DNA from: Arthrinium phaeospermum
Lineage: Eukaryota; Ascomycota; Sordariomycetes; Amphisphaeriales; Apiosporaceae
Assembly (NCBI GenBank): GCA_006503535.1
Contig: QYRS01000001.1
Location: 4,154,001 to 4,218,000, forward strand
Direction of reading: 5' to 3'
DNA length: 64,000 nt
Made by a program: the position numbers and the translations under genes. How positions within the stretch are numbered: position 1 is the stretch's first letter; each line of letters begins with the position of its first letter. This document shows, piece after piece, positions 10,784-22,609 of the stretch. The notes under the pieces are model-generated. The model was not told where the DNA came from. It saw nothing but the letters and a program-made list of their open reading frames with translations, and searched no databases.

Positions 10784-11628
10784 CCCCGCATGGGGAGAAG
10801 AGCTTTCTTGGGGTCACACCGATTGGATTATTGAAATATGGTGCTCTTCTTGGAAGGGCCCTTAGCGTTTGATAGAAGGCATGTACTTACCCAAGCAGAG
10901 GTACACACATGACCATTTGATGAGGAGATGAGAAAGGAACTGGGTGTTCGTCAACAGCGAAAATACCTTACATTGAATAAACACAAACGAACCAAAAACG
11001 AATGCCTAGCGAGTAGAGTCAAGATCTCGTGAGATCTTTGGCTTGGCTGTAGTCTATATAATGGGGTGGTTTCCATACCATTCTGCGATAAGCTCGACTT
11101 TGACCGTTGTGCCTAGCTGTCTGAGGCTTAGACCGTGAACCACGTACCTCGATTTGAATACTTGAAGCGTGACTAGTGTATGTACCCTACTTAGGTAGCC
11201 AGGTATAGAGGCAGGTATTTGGTAAGTAATCGTGAAGTGATGTATTGTTGCTAACCTAGTGCTTCTTCAAGCCTCACCTAACCTACAGTACATCTTACCC
11301 CTGGCCGATCGAAATCTGGGGTAGCTCCAACAACCCCTGTTCAACCTCGGCATCTCCCCGCAACTAGCTCCATCTCCGAGCAGCCACGGTGACGGCATTA
11401 CTGTGTTGAAACAGCCAGCATACCCGAACACGGGCGCGTCGGTATATAAGACACCCTTCACCCTCTTCCCATACAACCTGGTCCTGTCCTAAGATACTTA
11501 AAGCCTCCAACGACCGAAATCACAAACCAAAGTCCTGGGATTATACTACCGCGACAACTGCTGCTTCCAGAGTTCGATCCTAGCAACACTGTCAGAGATC
11601 TGATATAGGTACTATCCAAGCCGCCAAG
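10784..11628. other. Intergenic region
   Basis: 845 bp between two plus-strand genes. It contains a small cluster of AGGTA-type words at 11,190-11,222 and a TATATAA-like element near 11,442. It should hold the phosphatase 3' UTR and the promoter of the second SDR. No gene seen. Confidence 0.5.
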
Positions 11629-12634
11629 ATGGCCGACGAAACTGCTCTTCAGGATTTCCCCTCCCTCTTTTCGCTCAAGGATAAGGTGGTGGTGGTGACG
11701 GGAGGATCCAGAGGCCTCGGGCTAAACGCAGCATCAGCGTACGTTCCATGACTCCAATGCACCTACAGCACCTCTTCTCGGCCCCCAATTGCCCAAGAGA
11801 GGGTGGTTTTCCATAGCGCGCAAAACAAAAGTTTGCTGACAGTAAGCCACGTCGAACCAAAACAGCTTCCTCCAAGCCGGCGCCGCCAAGGTCTTCATCA
11901 CGTCCCGCAAAGCCAAAGCCTGCGACGACGCCGTCGCGCAGCTCAACAAGCTCCCGAACCTCGCCCCGGGCGCGCGCGCCATCAGCGTCCCCGCCGACAG
12001 CGCGACCATGGCGGGCATCGAGTCGCTGCTGTCGCAGGTGAAGCAGCACACATCGCACGTGGACGTGCTGTTCGCCAACGCGGGCGCGACGTGGGGCGAG
12101 CGGTTCGAGACGCACCCGGACTCGGCCTTTGCCAAAGTCATGGACCTGAACGTCAAGGCCGTCTTCAACACGATCCGCCTCTTCGCGCCCCTTTTGCAGA
12201 AGCGCGCCACCGTCGACGACCCCAGCCGCATCCTGATCACGGCCTCGGTCGCGGGCCTGGGCATCGGGTCCCTGGGCCAGCAGGCCACGTACGGCTACTC
12301 GGCCTCCAAGGCGGCCGTGATCCACCTGGGCCGCAACCTGGCCGTCGAGCTGGGACCGCGCCACATCACCGTCAACAGCATCTGCCCCGGCTTCTTCCCG
12401 ACCAAGATGGCCAACGGCCTGCTCGAGATGTCGGGCGGCGTCGCGAAGCACGCCCAGGGCAACCCGATGCGGCGGCTCGGCCGGCCCGAGGACATCGCGG
12501 GCGTCGTCGTCTACCTCAGCTCGCGCGCCGGCGCCCACGTCAACGGCGCGGCCATCGAGATCGACGGCGGTGCGCTGTGGGCCAAGGGCCAGCTGATGGA
12601 TGCGGCGGGCGATGAGCCTTCGGCTAAGCTGTAA
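11629..12634 (+). CDS. Short-chain dehydrogenase/reductase, RhlG/3-oxoacyl-reductase-like, 292 aa
   Basis: Classical SDR with exons 11,629-11,738 and 11,866-12,634 (intron 127 nt). The cofactor-binding TGGSRGLG is at residues 24-31, NAG at about 108-110, catalytic Ser164 (ITAS), Tyr181 and Lys185 (YSASK), and the C-terminal GAAIEIDGG that closes classical SDRs. The closest described type is the fungal group annotated as rhamnolipid-type 3-oxoacyl-ACP reductase (RhlG-like); fatty-acyl or polyol substrates are both possible, so the product is not assigned. Exon 2 is markedly GC-rich compared with its surroundings, with G/C in most third positions, a codon bias shared here with the asparaginase and GH76 genes. 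It is not clustered with other biosynthetic genes. Confidence 0.92.
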
Positions 12635-13032
12635 CCGGGGATTGGGCGTTTGGTCTATATCTTACCTAGCCATGGGATTGCTAGTTCATCAAAAGAAATA
12701 AGCGAAGCGGATTGTCAGTCAAGGCAGACACTGGCATATACGGAATACAGGAAAATTAGAGGCATTGGTTACCTCGAGCACAAAGTCCACGAACACTCGT
12801 AATATAGCCCTTGAAAGAATTATGTCAGGGCACTAACATCCATGTGTTGAAGGAGCTGTTACTCATGACAGAGCAATGCTGTATTAAATCTAGCTCCATA
12901 TATATGCGAGGTCACCAATACCATCTAACCCATAGTCTTTGGCCAGTCCATGCCTCCGTGGCATAATTAAGTAAACGGATGCGTGGGAAGCTATTTGTAC
13001 ATTGCCCCCCGATCCTTTCATCGGGGGCCGGG
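12635..13032. other. Convergent 3' intergenic spacer
   Basis: About 400 bp between two convergent genes; AT-richer than flanks. Nothing recognised beyond expected 3' UTRs. Confidence 0.5.
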
Positions 13033-14706
13033 TTATACTTTTCGCGCCACAAAATGAATCGCGGAGTATACCGTCTGAAGCATGCTCTGCTCGTCCTGGA
13101 CGTAGGGGGCCCTGATGTTGTCCTCATACTTCTCGATGGTGAACCCCATCTCCTTCACCAAGGCTACAACTTCGTCAGCCGTGAACTCGAAGCTTCCCGG
13201 CTCGGCAATCCCACGGCCAGTGCTGTCATCGTCTTCTCCGTCGTACCCATTATTGGAAGCGACGTTGTTCTCCCAGTGCCAAAGAAGGGGCCCAATATTG
13301 ATCAGGATGCCTCCAGGCTTTAGGCAATGCCGAATCACCTCGAGATATCGGATTAAGTTCGGTGCCGTGTCCAGGAAGAATACGGCAGCCACAGCGTCGT
13401 AAGCGTCCTTGTGTTCATCGTCGCCGTACAAACACAGAAAGTCAGCAGCGCACATCTGCATGGCGCCAATGCCCTGCGCCTGACTTAAAGTCTCCTGAGG
13501 TTGGATGTCGGGAATCTTGTAGCTCTGGAATTGCTGCTCGCGATTTCGGTGGTTGGAGAACGTGTGTATCCATGGGTAGATGGTGTGCTGGCCTGCTTGT
13601 TCCACGTGGTTAAGGATATAGGACGAAGCGAGGAGCGAGTGGTACGATATTTCGTTGCCTTCGCTAAGGTAGCCCTTGTGACACAGGTCAAAGACCAAGC
13701 GGCCCAGGCCAGCGCCAGGGACAAGAACCTTCCAGGGCTCTTTGCGGTCTGGTTGTCGCACCTTCTCAGCGTCTAGGGCGCCGAACACACGGTCGTTGCA
13801 GACGTTTCGCTCCGCCGCTCCTTCGGCGGACCAGTCACGGTAAAACTGGCGGATGGTGCTTCTAGCCTTATCCATGTCATCTAGAAAGGCAGCTTGGTCA
13901 GCGTACAACAAATCTAGCTTGCCCAACTAGCCTTCATTTCTGAGAAACGCCATGGCACATAATGGGACGATGCCGCCCTGGTCAGGCCACCGAAGAGGCC
14001 GGAGAGATGTTACCCTAGTCGCCACTTACTGGACTTTGCTACGCCCACCCACTCCTTGGGAATCATCATCTGGTTCTCCTCTGCGTCACCTGCGGATGGG
14101 TTGTACACCCCAAGGGAAGCCAGGCCGAACTGGACGATGGCACGGGCCAGGCCTGCATTGCTGTCGATGGCAGCATCTGTGCGATCCAATGTCTCCAAGT
14201 AAGAGAATGGGGGCTTCGCTAGCATTTGCCATTGGGCTTGCGGCATGGCATAAAAAGCCCTCCGCCGTAGGTGGGTGCAGTTGAGGTGAGCCGTCTTGGC
14301 ATATTGGCTGTGGTCATGTCAGTTACGGCTGTTGCGGGTCTAGTGTGGGTGAGAAGCTGTCTGCCATGAAGCTGAAGGGGAATAAACATCGAATAGAAGA
14401 AAATGAACGAGTCTCGACAATGTGTCAAGTACATAATGGTAGCTCCAATACAAATTGGTTCGATGTCGTAACCGAAATCAACAGCAAGAGGGCTGCAGCC
14501 ACTAATATTGACCACAAATATGGTAACTAACCTTGACTCGAGGTAACGAATAAACAAACTTGCATCATCGTGTTGGTTACTTACGAGAATGAGTCCAAGG
14601 CCTGGAAGATGACTCGGAGCTCCTCCGGGTCCTCGACGGTGTCTTCGACCCCGTTCCATTGGGTGTCGTCTCCCTCGTCTTTGCTGGTCTGACCGTCGGC
14701 CATCAT
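13033..14706 (-). CDS. N2227-like S-adenosylmethionine methyltransferase (carnosine N-methyltransferase type), 426 aa
   Basis: Predicted SAM-dependent methyltransferase of the N2227 family, whose animal member methylates carnosine; the fungal substrate is not known to me. Exons 14,706-14,585, 14,307-14,030 and 13,913-13,033 join to exactly 427 codons. The family signature is rebuilt across exons: an N-terminal PEELRVIFQALDSFSQYAK segment, then HLRRRAFYAMPQAQW, then the STIRQFYRDWSAEG segment. The SAM site is VLVPGAGLGRLVFDL with GAGLG at 200-204; later motifs are NEISYHSLLASSYILNH and GGILINIGPLLWHW. Length is as expected. Intron 1 is unusually long (277 nt) and stays open in a different frame; intron 2 is 116 nt and ends at a CTAG inside what an ORF finder reads as coding. 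It shares a 340-bp divergent promoter with the PAC4-like gene. Confidence 0.9.
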
Positions 14707-15046
14707 ATTTCGCAACCAAGCGGCATGGATGTAATCGACAGGTTGCTGATATCCCCGGCGATTACAACAGATGTGATACTGTTGTACTCTACCCAAGGTA
14801 TTAGCTAATAGCTTTACCGGTGGTGGGGTAGATCGAACCAGTGGGATGATGGAGGGGTCAAATGGAATACTGGTTCTCTTATGGGCGCACGGTCCACTCA
14901 TCCTGATATCGATACTCGACTTCAACTTACATGCTGTCTGCCTTTTACTACATACCTACCTCTTCTCTTGGCTTCTCTTACTGGCCCTGCACGAAACATC
15001 GAAATCTCATTCCCACTTATGAGATTGTCTACCCGAGTCTGCAGCC
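14707..15046. promoter_or_regulatory. Divergent (shared) promoter region
   Basis: 340 bp between the start codons of the minus-strand methyltransferase and the plus-strand PAC4-like gene, so both promoters and both leaders must lie here. An ACATACCTACCTCTTCTC element (AGGTA word plus pyrimidine run) lies about 100 bp before the PAC4-like start. No TATA box is obvious. Confidence 0.55.
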
Positions 15047-15534
15047 ATGGATGAGCAAGTATCTTTCCCTCTTCCTCGGTCGATGGACACGAGGATCCAT
15101 ATGCGATTGATCACCAAGCCCAAGGTCATCCTCATGTATCTCACAACAGTCGCTATTGACGAACCCGCCGGACCGGCACCTATGGGATCATTCGTATACG
15201 CTCTGCCCGATGTCAGTTAACTCACATTATTCATATCGCGATATGAAACTGATGACCTCTCCAGAGATTCAACCCGGACATGCCCCTGTCCACGCCCATA
15301 TATCATGAGGAACACACCATCGACTTCACTACTCGTTTGGCCAAGATTCTGGTCAAGAAGACCCAGATGCATGTATATGTTTCCAACTCTGTCAGTCTCG
15401 TCAGCACCGGGCTTGGTGGCACTTTCGAGGAGGAGATGGAGGCTTTCAAGAAAATCCTCGAGGTTGCCAACAGCAAGCTCCGCCATCTCGCGCCTGGCGT
15501 AGGCGACGCTGCAAACGGCACAAGCAACGCCTGA
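15047..15534 (+). CDS. Proteasome assembly chaperone 4-like protein, 144 aa
   Basis: Small protein resembling the PAC4/Poc4 group, which helps assemble the 20S proteasome alpha ring in the cytosol. Exons are 15,047-15,211 and 15,265-15,534; the donor GTCAGT after Asp55 and the CCAG acceptor keep the frame (ALPD|RFNPDMPLSTPIY). Features typical of the family are a beta-rich N-terminal half (IHMRLITKPKVILMYLTT, GSFVYALPD), a central DFTTRLAKILVKKTQMHVYV segment and a C-terminal helix with an EEEMEAFKKILEV pattern. Length fits (about 140-150 residues). The start is the ATG at 15,047 directly before Asp-Glu-Gln. The assignment is by motif pattern from memory and is moderately secure. Confidence 0.75.
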
Positions 15535-18201
15535 ACAACCAACAAAAGTGGTAGCATCCACTGCGGGAATTTGAAGTCCTCGTATTCGAAAGCCAAGATG
15601 CTACATACAGGCTGGTCAGTTTTGATGTCAACATCAACACTGCAAACCTCGACAGTGATCTGCTCCCCGCTCAGCCAGTTGGTCTCCGATCGTGGCTGAC
15701 GATTGCTCCGATACAAGGGCGCCCCCAAAAGCATGTCAACGTCGTATCCCGGGCTGCCGAAAAGATCCGGCTAAGTGCATAGGGGACCTTGCTCACGTGT
15801 AGGAGGGTGGCTCAGAAGGAAGGCAAGCTGCATCAGTTGAACGACATGCAGCCTGGTTTCGAGGAAACCGTTGGAGAAACTATTCTCCTATACAGATGGC
15901 CAAGTCGCACAACACAAACGTCAAAAGATGGCTTAAGCAGCACTTCGCAGTCGGTGCATGGGGATCAGCGATGCCGGTACGAGTCTCTTAGTGTACGAGA
16001 GAGAGCCTCTCAGACGAGGCTTCTGGGTGTATTAGCCTGCAGCCCAATGTCCCGTATTCTTGTGCGATGTTATACCAGCAACGTATGATACTATCATCAT
16101 CAAAATGGCAGGCCCCCCTAGCCTTAGCACTGTCGCAAGCTACTTAGCCTAAATTGACTAAACAGAAGCAAACAGTCCATTCCACACCATGCCCTTTCCT
16201 TATCATGGAGGTGAGGTGAGGCGCAACCGTTGTTTGCAGGTTTTAACATGGGCAGATGCGATAAGTGATACTAATTCCGAGGATGAATGACGCCCTCCTA
16301 CTTGCGTACCTACTACCTAGTCATCAGAAGCCCCTGGTTTGATTCACTGTGCTTACTGTACCATATACCGTACCTTGACGCAAACCAAAAACCCCTGCAG
16401 GGTAATGGTCCCAAGTGATTGGGCTGCCATGAGTTCCAAGTATGCAAAACCTGACTCGATACCTCCAGAGACCTTTTCGTGATTTTCACAAAATCAGAAC
16501 GACCAAGAAAAGAGAGGCCATCCGACATATGAGGGTTTCATAAATGTCAACCGCCAAAAAGAAAAAGGTTTGGACCTATTTTTAAATATGGGCGCATTGT
16601 GCAGTGCAGTAGTCAGTACACGTAGTATTGATTGGCGTGAGGGGTGAGTAGGAAAACAATTCGTGATTGAATGTGACGATACGAGGGAGCTTTCTATCAA
16701 TCGGGTTGGGCCTCAAAGCCGCCGTCAAGTGCACACAGCAGAAAAGCAGTACGACAGTTGTGTCGTCAATCTTTCTTGTGCAGCCAGCGGTTGGGGTTGC
16801 ACAAAGAGGAATGGTGACCCCTGATGGGCTTAGTGGTGGGTTATGAACCGACGATGATGTTATGAAGGTACATCCCCTTAGCCTACCATGGAACCAAGCT
16901 TCCAAACCTACCTACCCACTTGCTCGCAAGCAAAAGTCCCATCTCCGCCACCAGAAAAGGAGGAGTGTGTGCGTGTGCGTATGCGTGTGCGATGAGATTG
17001 TCATGTGCCATTTCATGCTTGCCATCAGCCCATCAGGTGTGGTGAAAAGAGCAATGGATGCCCTGGAACAAGAAACCATTTGGCTCTCTGTACTGGCCGT
17101 GTGATTGATTCATAAGACAACTCCAACCAAGATGGGCAAGGGGGGGGGAAGAGGCAGAAAAACAAGGCAAATCATCCGAGAAGCTTTTCCTTGATCCAAT
17201 TCACACAGCCAAACGCGCAGCCAATACCATTACAAGGACATACACACATACAATGATCGAAACGGCTATTGATGAGGAGGACTGATTGTGAGTGAAATGG
17301 AGGGGCTGACTGGATATCTACCACCTAAGCCTAAGAAGACCTTACCTCTTATCCACTAGGTTATCAGATCCCACATGCACCACATCCCACCAGCTGTGGG
17401 CCTTCTTCTTTCACCTACTTGCTACTCTCTCCCTCTCTCCTCCCCTCCAGCCCTCCTCTCTCTTTACTGCCTTGGCTGCTCTCTCCCCTCTTGCCCTCTG
17501 GACGAGCTGCCTCCTGTTATCCACTTTTGGCACCCCCCGAGTAAAATCCCATTACCCCACTGTCAGAGGGCCGCCTGTAACGTCCAACCAGAAAAAACAG
17601 AGAGGGCCCCTCGTCTTTGGTTGAAGCTGGCACGCTGGCTTGTAAAAAAGTATGTACCTACACCCAAGCAACCGCGCTCCCATCACCTCACCAATGTGAA
17701 CGAATCCCTACTTCCTTCACCTAGCAAATTCCCCTTATTTGTTACTTACAATTCTTCAACGCCTTTGAGGCCGAGTTGTCCACCGGCTTCCATAAACCTG
17801 TCTGGACCAATACTTACAACAAGGTACATTGCATTGCCTTACACACACTTTACCTACCAACGCCCACCTATGCTTGGGCCCTCAATTCTGCCAACCTGCT
17901 GCTTGCTAGTGGAGAAAAGCGAATTGATCTCATCTGCCCTCACTCATCAATGTGTTTTTTAGGTTGCGGCTAGCAGTGCTTGACATCTCTGCCCCTCTCC
18001 TTCTCTCACACACTCTCTCTCAACTCGACTTCAAGGTTCTCTCTTGGAAGTTGTTCCACGATCGACCGAATAGTCGCAACTTCGCCCCTGTGGGCTGCGG
18101 TCTACTTATCCAAAGCAATTAGCCTTTCGTATAGATCCCGGGCTGAGCGCATCACATTCAGCTACCCGCTCCGTCCCGCCCCCGCCATCACCACCCACAA
18201 C
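15535..18201. other. Intergenic region with coding-like debris and a long pyrimidine-rich leader
   Basis: 2.7 kb spacer. Three parts: 15,540-15,780 reads as protein-like on the minus strand (see findings); 16,965-16,992 is a GTGTGC-type microsatellite; and 17,390-18,060 is strongly C/T-rich on the plus strand, running into the transportin start, so it is probably that gene's promoter and leader. A 195-codon open frame at 17,375-17,962 is a product of this C/T bias, not a gene. Confidence 0.55.
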
Positions 18202-21196
18202 ATGGCATCGGAATGGCAACCCTCCGCCGAGTCCTTGAGCCAGCTTGCAGCATGTCTCAAGGACTCCCTGAGCGGCTTCGACAAGGCCGCTCAGAAGCAG
18301 GCCGAATTGGTGAGTCTGCATCCTTCTCGTTCGCCATGGACACAAATCGCAAAAACCAGAGGCAAAGATTTGTGGCTGTATATCTATACCCTTGTACTGA
18401 TCCGAACCCCCCAATCAGATGCTGTCGCAAGCTAAGGCTTCGCCCGACATCAACAACTATCTTATCTACCTGTTTTCGAGCACATCGCCGCCCGCTGGCC
18501 TTCAATGTACCGTCGAGGATCTGCACTTGATCCGCTCGTCCGCAGCTATCATGCTGAAGAACAACGTCAGGACGGGCTTCAAGCAAATTCCCGAGTCCAA
18601 CTTAACCCCTATTAAACGGGGCATCACCATGATCTTGGAGGATCCAAACTCACAAATGCGCAACTACGCCGGTAACATCGCCACCGAATTGATACGTCGA
18701 GGTGGTCTCCTGAGTTGGCCAGAATTGTTGCCCAAGCTGCTCGAGATGATTGGAAACGAGACCAACCAGTATACGACCGAGGCGCAAGAGGGCGCTATGT
18801 TGACTATGGCCAAGATCTGCGAAGACAACACCAAAATGCTGGAGCGAGAACTCAATGGCCAGCGCCCGCTGAACTTCATCCTGCCAAAACTGATCCAAGC
18901 CACCAAGAGCCCCCTGTCCAAGGTTCGCGCGCAGGCGCTCACGGCCATCAATGTCTTTACCCCGAGAAAATCGCAGGCTATGCTCAACTCTATCGACGAC
19001 CTCCTGCAACATCTGTTCACGCTCGCCGGTGACAACAACAACGACGTCCGTCGGCAAGTGTGCCGGGCTTTTGTCCAGCTGGTTGAGACTCGGCCGGACA
19101 AGCTGCAGCCTCACCTCTCTGGCTTGGTGGACTACATCATCACTCAACAGCAAAACCCCGATGAAGACCTGGCTTGCGACGCTGCCGAATTCTGGCTGGC
19201 CGTTGGAGAGCACGAGCATTTGTGGCAGTCGTTAACGCCTTACATCTCCAAGATCATTCCGGTCTTGCTGCAGTGTATGGTGTACAGCCCAGAAGACATC
19301 GCAATGCTTGGTGGGGCATCCGATGACGAGGATGAGGAAGATCGTGCAGAAGACATCAAGCCACAGTTCGCGAAGAAGAACGCCGCAAGGTTGGCAAATG
19401 GTGAGTCGGTGGATGCTGCCGAGAATGGAAACGCGTACGAAAAGCTTGCGAACATGGACGACGACCTCGAGGAGGGCGAATTGGAGGACCTCGACGACGG
19501 TGACGACGCGAACCCTGACGAACGCTGGACACTACGAAAGTGCTCGGCCGCTGCTCTGGACGTTTTTGCCCGAGACTTCCGCGCCCCGGTTTTCGAATCA
19601 ATCCTCCCTTACTTGACAAAGCATCTCAAGCACGAGGATTGGCCCCACCGAGAGGCTGCTGTGCTCGCCCTTGGTGCTGTAGCTGACGGATGCATTGATG
19701 TGGTCACACCGCATCTGCCAGAGTTGGTACCTTACCTAATCACCCTCCTCAACGACCCCGAGCCCGTTGTTCGGCAAATCACTTGCTGGACACTCGGGCG
19801 GTACTCGGCCTGGGCTGCTCAGCTGTCAGATCCCAGCCAGAAGCAAGCTTTCTTCGAACCCATGATGGAGGGTATTCTCATGAAGATGCTGGACAAGAAC
19901 AAGAAGGTTCAGGAGGCCGGCGCATCGGCCTTTGCCAACCTCGAAGAAAAGGCCGGCAAGAGCCTGGAGCCCTACAGCCTGCCAATCATCCAGCAATTCG
20001 TGAGCTGTTTCGGTAAATACAAGGACAGAAACATCTACATCCTCTACGACTGCGTCCAAACACTGGCTGAGGCCATTGGGCCCGCATTGGCTCGTCCGGA
20101 CCTTGTCAACCAGCTCATGCCGGCCCTGATTGACCGCTGGCAGAAGGTTGCAGACGACTCGAGAGAACTTTTCCCGCTGCTCGAGTGCCTGTCGTATGTG
20201 GCCATGGCACTGAATGACTCGTTCACCCCATATGCGCAACCGATTTTCGGCAGATGCGTCAACATCATCCACCAGAACCTTGAGGCCTCCATGCAACTTG
20301 CGAACAACCCAGCTCTGGATGCTCCCGACAAGGATTTCTTGGTGACCAGTCTTGATCTTCTCAGTGCGATTATTCAAGCTCTTGACAAGCAAAAGTCTGC
20401 TCAGTTGGTCAAAGAATCGCAGCTGCCATTCTTCGAGCTGTTGACCTTCTGCTTGGAAGATCCCCAGGATGAGGTCAGACAGTCAGCATACGCTCTGCTA
20501 GGAGACTGCGCGAAGTACGTGTTCGGGGAGCTTCAGAGCTCTCTTGGCAACATCTTCCCGATATTGCTGAAGCAGCTGGATCTCGACAGCATTCTGGACG
20601 AAGAGATTGATAGCGGTTTCAGCGTTGTCAACAACGCGTGCTGGTCGGCTGGTGAGATTGCCATCCAGCACAGAGAAGGCATGGCACCTTACGTGCCTGA
20701 GCTATTCCAACGCTTCCTCGAGACCATGACGAATCCCGGTATCCCCAAGAGCGTCATTGAGAACGCCGCGATTGCCTTGGGACGTCTTGGCCTTGGTAAC
20801 GCCGCGCAACTGGCACCACAGCTTGGATCATTCGCAGAGGAGTTCTTGACTTCGATGGACGAGGTTGATCCTTCGGACGAGAAAGCAACTGCTTTCAGGG
20901 GCTTCTGCGTCATTGTGGAACAGAACCCGATGGCAATGGAGAAGTCTCTGCTCCACTTCTTCACGTCTATCGCCCGCTACAGAGAAATCAAGCTGCGAAG
21001 TGACACGAAGAATGGTCTGAGCGAAGATTTCCAAAAGGTACGTACAGCATTTCTGGCCTTCATCGCATTTACAGAGATACTAACTCAGCATCAGGTGATC
21101 GGCATGTACCGTCAACTAATCCCCCAATTCGACACATTTGTCAACCAAATGCAGCCTGAGGATCAGCAGACTCTCCGAACCAACTTTACGATATAG
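18202..21196 (+). CDS. KAP104: Transportin / importin beta-2 (Kap104), 942 aa
   Basis: Karyopherin that carries PY-NLS cargo such as hnRNP proteins into the nucleus. Exons 18,202-18,309, 18,419-21,037 and 21,095-21,196 give 942 residues, close to yeast Kap104 and animal transportin. The whole protein is HEAT-repeat superhelix. Diagnostic segments are QAKASPDINNYLIYLFSS near the N-terminus, IMLKNNVRTGFKQIPES, the acidic H8 loop at about residues 335-356 (ASDDEDEEDRAEDIKPQF) that couples Ran binding to cargo release, and a C-terminal DFQKVIGMYRQLIPQF after splicing. Exon 1 encodes 36 residues starting MASEWQPSAESL. The last intron (21,038-21,094) is 57 nt, has GTACGT, ACTAAC and CAG signals, and contains no in-frame stop, so retention would insert 19 hydrophobic residues. 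Identity is secure. Confidence 0.95.
21038..21094 (+). other. Stopless, frame-preserving intron in the transportin gene
   Basis: 57 nt with donor GTACGT, branch site ACTAAC and acceptor ATCAG. It is a multiple of three without stop codons. Removing it restores the conserved DFQKVIGMYRQLIPQF sequence; keeping it inserts 19 residues. Confidence 0.85.
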
Positions 21197-22609
21197 GGTA
21201 GCAATCGGCCACGGTGGGGTTTTATTGGATGTACGGGCTTCCCTCGGCCAGTCACAGCACGTCACAGATCGTGACATCGAACTGGTTGTCATTGCGCATT
21301 GCCTCTTTTATGCGCCTTGCGTCATAATCATTTTCACCGTCCTGGCATATTCCGATGGTGGCTAAAGCCCCTTTTCAGATAGAGAATGACTTATAAGATT
21401 CTCCTCTGGGGCGTTATCGGAGTTAGTTGGACCTCGAGGCTTAACTGCAGAAGAACGTTGGGCCATGGTACTTCGAGCCAACATTCTTGTTGGCGCACCA
21501 CTGCACTGCTCACTTAATTGGACGTGTTGAGTATGGTGGTGCTCATCGAAGAAGGAATATTAAGCAAATTCTTATGGGGAAAAGAGGGGGAGGCATCGGT
21601 CAAGATCCAGGTTTTGGAACTGGCTCTTATGAGGAAAGAAATATTGATGACGACCATGGACAAACGAAAATCTCGGGGTAGGCAAAACGATGATATTGCC
21701 CGATCGAGCGCGACAGTTGAAAAGCGGTGATTACTGCTTTGCTCATAGTAGATAGATACCTAGATAGCATATTTCCCAAGCTGCGACGCATTTATGCGAC
21801 ATCCTCTCGGCATGAGAGGACAAATACAATGAAATTACGACCACCGCTCTGGATTCTTATGATTCGGGGAGCACGACGTGCTACCAACTAACGTCAGCTC
21901 AGCTCAGCTCTCTCAGGCAGTCGCTCGGAAAAGCAAGGATACACAAGTCAAACTGTGAGTGTGTACTTCCGACGCTTTTTATTTCGAAGTTGACCACTAT
22001 ACTATAGGCTATGGGTTTCAATTCAATATGTTACGGTTCGATGATCTGATTGATAAGGAGGTTGCCTACATGTCACGGCCGGTATTCGACAGTCGAAGCT
22101 CTATATATACTGTGATGGACGAATCTCTCGAGCCAAGTCGACCTTATCTTGCTGGCACTATTCCTCCAACACAAGAGAATGACCCTTATACTTCCGATAC
22201 CCTTCCATTGGAAACTAACCAGATTCAATATTCCAGGCTTCGAGGTCCAACGCTATATCCGACGATTGGATGATCTGGTCGATGAGCAAGCAGCCTTCAT
22301 GTTACGGCCGGTGTTGGGTATTCCAGGGGACGTATGCAACAGACGGTTGCAGCGTAAGTCAGGCTCGATTTATTGTGACACCAAGTTGGCATTAAAATTC
22401 GACAGGTAGCTGAACTCACTGATCAGGGGCCCCCTTGCGAACCATCCGCCACAAAGCCATCCCGCAGCGTATGCAGTGTAGCCAAGGTCGAAAATGTATC
22501 TTGATATTGATAGGTCGGCAGACGAACATGGCCAAACAGTGCTTTAGCCGGATGCTGGACTGACGCCTCGAACCTCCTCCTCTTTCCATCACCCCAGACG
22601 AACCTCGTC
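21197..22609. other. Intergenic region with a duplicated coding-like motif
   Basis: 1.4 kb between transportin and the DUF3176 gene. The part from about 21,960 to 22,410 contains two diverged copies of a coding-like unit (listed as a repeat). The rest shows a short GCTCAGCTCAGCT run at 21,895-21,910 and no gene that I can support. Confidence 0.5.
22016..22322 (+). repeat. Two diverged copies of a coding-like unit (FDDL...RPV / LDDL...RPV)
   Basis: Copy A (about 22,016-22,092) translates to GFQFNMLRFDDLIDKEVAYM followed by SRPVF. Copy B (about 22,241-22,315), in another frame, translates to GFEVQRYIRRLDDLVDEQAA followed by FMLRPVL. The DNA also matches (GATGATCTG...ATGT(C/T)ACGGCCGGT). Both copies follow an AG that could be an intron acceptor, so this may be a duplicated exon of an unknown gene or a decayed one. 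I do not recognise the motif. Confidence 0.55.

Noticed and set aside
11675..12538. 287-codon minus-strand open frame
   Set aside because: Antisense of the second SDR gene, caused by its high GC third positions.
17375..17962. 195-codon plus-strand frame before transportin
   Set aside because: Composition (Leu/Pro/Ser) only reflects the C/T-rich leader; no conserved feature.
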